Assembly (NCBI GenBank): GCA_027485365.1
Contig: JAIXRD010000321.1
Coordinates: forward strand, 1 to 8,901
Source of the DNA: Cryomorphaceae bacterium
GTDB lineage: Bacteria; Bacteroidota; Bacteroidia; Flavobacteriales_D; Crocinitomicaceae
Length of the DNA: 8,901 nucleotides
Direction: 5' to 3'
Below are positions 5,943 through 8,901 of the stretch, piece by piece. A model generated the notes under the pieces. That model was not told the origin of the DNA. It saw only the letters and a program-made list of their open reading frames with translations, and searched no databases. Position 1 is the first letter of the stretch. Every line of letters starts with the position of its first letter. The position numbers and the translations under genes are program-made.

Positions 5943-6308
5943 TTATTTCAATTGTTCGTTGGAAAACTGATAAACGGGCAGTTGTACGCCATCAAATTCA
6001 ATAACTTCCACGCCACAACCTATCAATAAACGACCAAGCATTAATCGATTCATTTCATTGTTCTCTTTCATGCTAAAGGTTCCAATGTAAGTGGCTGCAT
6101 CAAAAGATGTTGTAAAGTATTCTGTAAAGTTCTCACCATTCGTCAAAATGGTTTCAGGCAATACATCAGAACCGAAACGAAAGGTAATGATTCCGGTAGA
6201 TTTTTGAGTCGCATATTCTGCCTTGGAGGCAGCAACTGCGTATACTTGAGCATCTAGGCTCATCCAAGTGACCAAAGAGAAAACGGAAAGTAAGATTAAT
6301 TTTTTCAT
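5943..6308 (-). CDS. Small secreted protein of unknown function
   Basis: This 121-residue product has a classic signal peptide, MKKLILLSVFSLVTWMSLDA, with likely cleavage before QVYAVAASKA. The mature part is about 100 residues with a single cysteine. It contains beta-prone segments (TGIITFRFGSDVLPETI, ATYIGTFSM, VEVIEFDGVQLPVYQF) and a short amphipathic stretch with Met and Leu (NEMNRLMLGRLLIGCG). No lipobox, transmembrane helix after the signal, or T9SS tail is present, so it is probably periplasmic or released. I do not recognise the family. It lies between the RCC1 gene (186 bp upstream, same strand) and adenosine deaminase, and is closed by a strong terminator. Its first codons and upstream region recur as a decayed copy at 8105-8259. 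No consensus promoter is evident; TAAATTCG at 6334-6327 is a weak -7 candidate. Confidence 0.75.
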   Translation of the reverse strand: MKKLILLSVFSLVTWMSLDAQVYAVAASKAEYATQKSTGIITFRFGSDVLPETILTNGENFTEYFTTSFDAATYIGTFSMKENNEMNRLMLGRLLIGCGVEVIEFDGVQLPVYQFSNEQLK

Positions 6309-6427
6309 GAGTTTAATTATTGTTCGAATTTATAAAATTTTGTTCACACGACGTTTTTTTTATCAAAAGGGTTGCCATTTCATTGTTTAATCGACCTAAA
6401 AGTAAGCAATTATATATTTTTTCAACA
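6271..6427 (-). repeat. Intact copy of a duplicated 5' block (signal-peptide codons plus upstream region)
   Basis: This block covers the first codons of the small secreted protein gene and about 120 bp upstream. It aligns in the same orientation with 8105-8259. Identity by eye is about 80% over 6271-6377 and about 70% over the rest to 6427. Shared landmarks include AAAACGGAAA, TAAGATTAAT, TTAATTATTG, TTGTTCACAC, TTTTTTTATCAAA, TTGC and TTTTTCAACA. Confidence 0.8.
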
Positions 6428-6494
6428 GGACTCCAACAATGCGGCATTAGGATTGGAATGTGTGTTTCGCTTTTGAAAAGACAATAAAGCACCA

Positions 6495-7865
6495 TTAATA
6501 TTTAAAAAGCTTCACCGAATGCAATCGGGAAGGCATTAATTGACAAAGATATACACCACCTACTAAATGGGAAATATCAATAAGCTTATCCGTTGATCCC
6601 TCGTAAACAAGCGTTCCATAAAGATTAAAAATAGAAACGCTAGTTGCCTCATTTCGTAAACTTTCATCAATGAGGAAAACACCTGATGATGGGTTGGGAA
6701 AGATTTTAAGGCGAGATTCTAGCTCAGATTCTTCTATAAAATTTGAAAGCTCACAAAGATTAATAGGTGTTACGGGGATATAGCTATCGATATTTTGTCC
6801 AATACCTAATTGACCCAAGGAATTGGTACCCCAATTAAAGAAGTTGCCGTAAGCATCCATGGCTTGTGAATGACTAAAACCTGCTGAAACAGAAACAACA
6901 GGATTAATAGTGGATACTAACAAAGGGACATTGCTGCTAATGTTGGTACCGATACCCAGTTCCCCATTTAAATTCGCTCCCCAAGCCAGTAATGTGCTAT
7001 CGCTTTTGATTGCAAAAGAATGCAATCCAGCACCGGAAACTGCAATAACACCAACTAATAAATCCAAATTAACCGGACTATTAGCGTCTGAATTAGTCCC
7101 GTTTCCCAATTGCCCGAATGAATTTGCCCCCCAAGCGTAGACAGAACCGTTATTTTTAAGTGCCAACGAGTGATATCCCCCGGCTTCTATCGCAGTAACA
7201 TTTCCGAATCCGACTATTGTTGTTGGTGTACAAGTATTTGAATTTAAATTGCCGATTCCTAATTGTCCATTGCCATTATCACCAAAAGCTATGACCGCCC
7301 CCATGCTTTTAAGAACCAATGAATGATTCCACCCTGCGGAAATACCAGCTACTCCTGTAAGTGAAGGCACTTGAACTGGGCTATTCACGTCAATATAATT
7401 CGAATGACCTAATTGACCAAAAAGATTCCATCCCCAAGTCCAAACGGTGCCATCACTCTTCAAAGCCATGCTATGAAAGCCACCGCACGATATTGCAACC
7501 ACATTATTGAGCCCATTAACAAGAACAGGGTTTGGGCTATCCACATTATTTCCAATACCTAGTTGCCCTCTGCTATTATCCCCCCAGGCCCAAACGGTCC
7601 CATTTCCCTTTAACGCAAGTGAATATTCAGAACCGGCAGAAACGGCAATAACATTGGTTAAAGTGCTTTGTTGAACTGGGAGATTACTATCCGTTGTGGT
7701 CCCATCCCCTAGCTGTCCGCGATTGTTCCGTCCCCATGCTTTTATACGCGCATCATCGCAAATAGATAGGCTATGCCCCTCACCTGCCGCAAAAACCTGA
7801 GCTTGAATTTCTGAAACAAAAACACAAAATGAGAAACAAATAATAACTTTTTTCAAGGTCTGCAC
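6495..7865 (-). CDS. Secreted RCC1-repeat beta-propeller protein with T9SS type A sorting domain
   Basis: The 456-residue product has a signal peptide at 1-22 (ending SEIQA). It then has seven RCC1-type repeats, each marked by a G-x-N-x(2)-G-(Q/E)-L-G core at about 45, 95, 145, 195, 246, 296 and 346, spaced about 50 residues apart. Seven repeats make one complete RCC1-like propeller. Residues about 387-456 (KIFPNPSSGVF to VKLFKY) are the C-terminal sorting domain that directs export through the type IX system, usually with cell-surface attachment or release. Propellers of this type usually serve as binding scaffolds; the ligand is unknown. No ATG is available: the frame opens with GTG at 7865, and an in-frame TTG at 7856 would give the more typical start MKKVIICFSF. 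An upstream in-frame stop rules out a longer N-terminus. No clear terminator follows. Confidence 0.93.
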   Translation of the reverse strand: MQTLKKVIICFSFCVFVSEIQAQVFAAGEGHSLSICDDARIKAWGRNNRGQLGDGTTTDSNLPVQQSTLTNVIAVSAGSEYSLALKGNGTVWAWGDNSRGQLGIGNNVDSPNPVLVNGLNNVVAISCGGFHSMALKSDGTVWTWGWNLFGQLGHSNYIDVNSPVQVPSLTGVAGISAGWNHSLVLKSMGAVIAFGDNGNGQLGIGNLNSNTCTPTTIVGFGNVTAIEAGGYHSLALKNNGSVYAWGANSFGQLGNGTNSDANSPVNLDLLVGVIAVSGAGLHSFAIKSDSTLLAWGANLNGELGIGTNISSNVPLLVSTINPVVSVSAGFSHSQAMDAYGNFFNWGTNSLGQLGIGQNIDSYIPVTPINLCELSNFIEESELESRLKIFPNPSSGVFLIDESLRNEATSVSIFNLYGTLVYEGSTDKLIDISHLVGGVYLCQLMPSRLHSVKLFKY

Positions 7866-7901
7866 TGTAATGGAATTAAATTAACGCTTATTTCATCGAA
7901 A

Positions 7902-7934
7902 CAAAAAATATTCAATGTTGGATGACCATGTCAA
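7902..7934 (-). promoter_or_regulatory. Candidate promoter of the RCC1 protein gene
   Basis: On the minus strand, TTGACA (7934-7929) is followed 21 bp after the TTG by TATTTTTTG (7910-7902). This is close to TTG-N(17-23)-TAnnTTTG, with one extra T in the -7 element. It would give a leader of roughly 30-40 nt before the GTG start. Confidence 0.4.
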
Positions 7935-7942
7935 AAATATGA

Positions 7943-8113
7943 TTTTTACTACGAAAAATTTATTCCGAAAGAAAAAAATACAGCCGCTACAAAACAACAC
8001 TTACTTTTATTATTGGTCCTTTTACCGGTGGCCTTTCTGCTCAAATCACCATTGATCAAGGCGATATAATACGTAAAGAAGATAACATCCCTAGAAAATC
8101 CGATACCAAATAG
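7943..8113 (+). pseudogene. Truncated N-terminal remnant of a secreted protein
   Basis: One plus-strand frame, opened by a stop at 7940-7942 and closed by TAG at 8111-8113, contains no ATG. It reads KTTLTFIIGPFTGGLSAQ from 7991 and then ITIDQGDIIRKEDNIPR. The GLSAQ-ITIDQGD junction looks like the cleavage site and mature start of a Bacteroidota secreted protein. A neighbouring frame at 7994-8041 encodes a much more hydrophobic run (QHLLLLLVLLPVAFLL), suggesting a frameshift inside the old signal peptide. The remnant stops where similarity to the small secreted protein's 5' block begins (8105). I infer a gene cut off by rearrangement; the parent family is not identifiable. It occupies part of the 457-bp gene-poor stretch 7866-8322. 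Confidence 0.4.
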
Positions 8114-8259
8114 AAAACGGAAAATAAGATTAATTTTTCACACGGTTAATTATTGTCCGAATTCGTACTTTTTTGTTCACACACCGATTTTTTTATCAAA
8201 GAGCTTGCTAATTCGTGGATTCAGAAGCTAAAAAGTAATCAAATACTCATTTTTCAACA
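8105..8259 (-). pseudogene. Decayed copy of the small secreted protein's start and upstream region
   Basis: This aligns with 6271-6427 in the same orientation. The original ATG (6308-6306) corresponds to GTG (8141-8139). The run of T residues after it is one shorter (five against six on the plus strand), which shifts the frame and creates an immediate TAA stop. The copy ends after about a dozen codons, so it has no coding capacity. What remains is mainly the upstream region. The rest of the gap, 8260-8322, is AT-rich and shows no gene and only a weak promoter-like sequence (TACGTTTT at 8285-8292). Confidence 0.7.
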
Positions 8260-8322
8260 AAATATATCAAAAAACAAGAGAAATACGTTTTTGCCGCCAT
8301 CAACCCAAAACTTTCTAGTCTT

Positions 8323-8901
8323 ATGCTTAAATGTCTTGCCTACACCCTCGGTGTATTCTTAACCATGCCTTTCATACGCGCTCAACAGAATGCTTGTCCA
8401 AATGTAGATGTATCGCAGGGCAACTTTACGAATTGGAACGGATATACGGGCAGTTATTATTCCCCCGGCACCACCTTTGGAATTGTCAACGGCAGACATA
8501 CGGTAATTTCCCAACAAGGTACAGATGCCAATACCTGCAATCAGCTTTCCTTAATTCCTAGTGGGCACACCAAATCTATTAAACTTGGAAATCCGTCGAG
8601 TGGTGCTCAATCGGAGCGCTTAGTTTATTCGATTCAAGTTACCCCACAAAGTAGCTTATTCATTTATAAATACGCCGTGGTGTTGGAAAACCCTGGTCAT
8701 ATTCCTGCGCAACAACCCAAGTTTGAAACCAAAATTCTAAATGCCTTAGGCATGCCGATTGGGGGTGGTTGCGGAACCTACACCGTATATGGGGGCCAGC
8801 CAGGGCAAAACTTTCAGCAATGCGCTGGAAAAACATGGCTTCCATGGACTACCGTAGGATTAGATTTAACACCCTATATGGGACAAACCATTCAAGTAGA
8901 A
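8323..8901 (+). CDS. Large secreted protein, N-terminal 193 codons (continues past the right edge)
   Basis: The frame begins ATG at 8323 and is open to the last base. Residues 1-20, MLKCLAYTLGVFLTMPFIRA, form a signal peptide, with cleavage likely before QQNACPNVDV. The mature N-terminus (NVDVSQGNFTNWNGYTG at 27-43, YSPGTTFGIVNGRHTVI at 46-62, ERLVYSIQVTP at 98-108, FIYKYAVVLENPGHIP at 113-128, TVYGGQPGQNF at 154-164, WLPWTTVGLDLTPYMGQ at 172-188) is the jelly-roll-like lead domain that I associate with very large Bacteroidota surface proteins. Those often carry PKD repeats and end in a gliding-motility or T9SS C-terminal domain. C25, C72, C150 and C168 may form disulfides. Whether the tail and repeats exist here is outside the window. 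Confidence 0.85.
   Translation, partial: MLKCLAYTLGVFLTMPFIRAQQNACPNVDVSQGNFTNWNGYTGSYYSPGTTFGIVNGRHTVISQQGTDANTCNQLSLIPSGHTKSIKLGNPSSGAQSERLVYSIQVTPQSSLFIYKYAVVLENPGHIPAQQPKFETKILNALGMPIGGGCGTYTVYGGQPGQNFQQCAGKTWLPWTTVGLDLTPYMGQTIQVE

Noticed and set aside
6471..6481. CTTTTGAAAAG palindrome downstream of the RCC1 gene as a terminator
   Set aside because: The arms are adjacent with a 1-nt centre and no T-tract follows on the minus strand.
6313..6495. A 60-codon minus-strand open frame between the RCC1 gene and the small secreted protein
   Set aside because: Its ATG overlaps the RCC1 stop. The translation has no signal, domain or sensible composition, and the interval is better explained as the upstream region that is duplicated at 8105-8259.
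8153..8362. A plus-strand open frame of 69 codons in the gene-poor stretch
   Set aside because: It runs across the decayed duplicate and into the start of the 8323 gene in another frame, with no start context or protein-like features.

Overview
The window looks like chromosome from a low-GC member of the Bacteroidota, most likely Flavobacteriales (a Fluviicola/Crocinitomicaceae-like organism would fit; this is inference). The evidence is a secreted protein with a type IX secretion (Por secretion) tail, a secreted protein with the N-terminal domain style of giant adhesin-like proteins of this phylum, promoters of the TTG-N(17-23)-TAnnTTTG type, and starts that mostly lack Shine-Dalgarno sequences.

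Layout. Positions 1-2303 (minus strand) carry a possible operon read dctA (C4-dicarboxylate symporter), upp (uracil phosphoribosyltransferase), then a membrane protein that runs off the left edge. Upp and the membrane protein are 1 bp apart. Divergent from dctA is an MFS transporter (2407-3693). A tRNA-Leu(GAG) gene follows, with a very clear flavobacterial promoter that overlaps the MFS stop codon and a strong intrinsic terminator. Behind it, 3848-4052 is a gene-free spacer with two exact 24-bp direct repeats and a 13-bp sequence complementary to the tRNA terminator. Next is an outer-membrane beta-barrel protein (4053-4931, plus), which overlaps tail to tail by 20 bp with an adenosine deaminase gene (4912-5910, minus).

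Positions 5943-8901 are envelope/secretome territory. They hold a small secreted protein of unknown function (minus), a seven-repeat RCC1 beta-propeller with a T9SS tail (minus, non-ATG start), a 457-bp gene-poor stretch (7866-8322), and the first 193 codons of a large secreted protein that continues past the right edge (plus). The gene-poor stretch is decayed DNA. It has a truncated signal-peptide-like coding remnant fused to a diverged, inactivated copy of the 5' region of the small secreted protein gene.

Together, upp and the deaminase are nucleobase/nucleoside salvage functions, DctA and the MFS protein are uptake functions, and the right half is surface display. I see no CRISPR array, transposase, phage gene, toxin-antitoxin pair or recognisable defence system. 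The most unusual signals are the repeat module behind the tRNA and the duplicated, decayed promoter/signal-peptide block.
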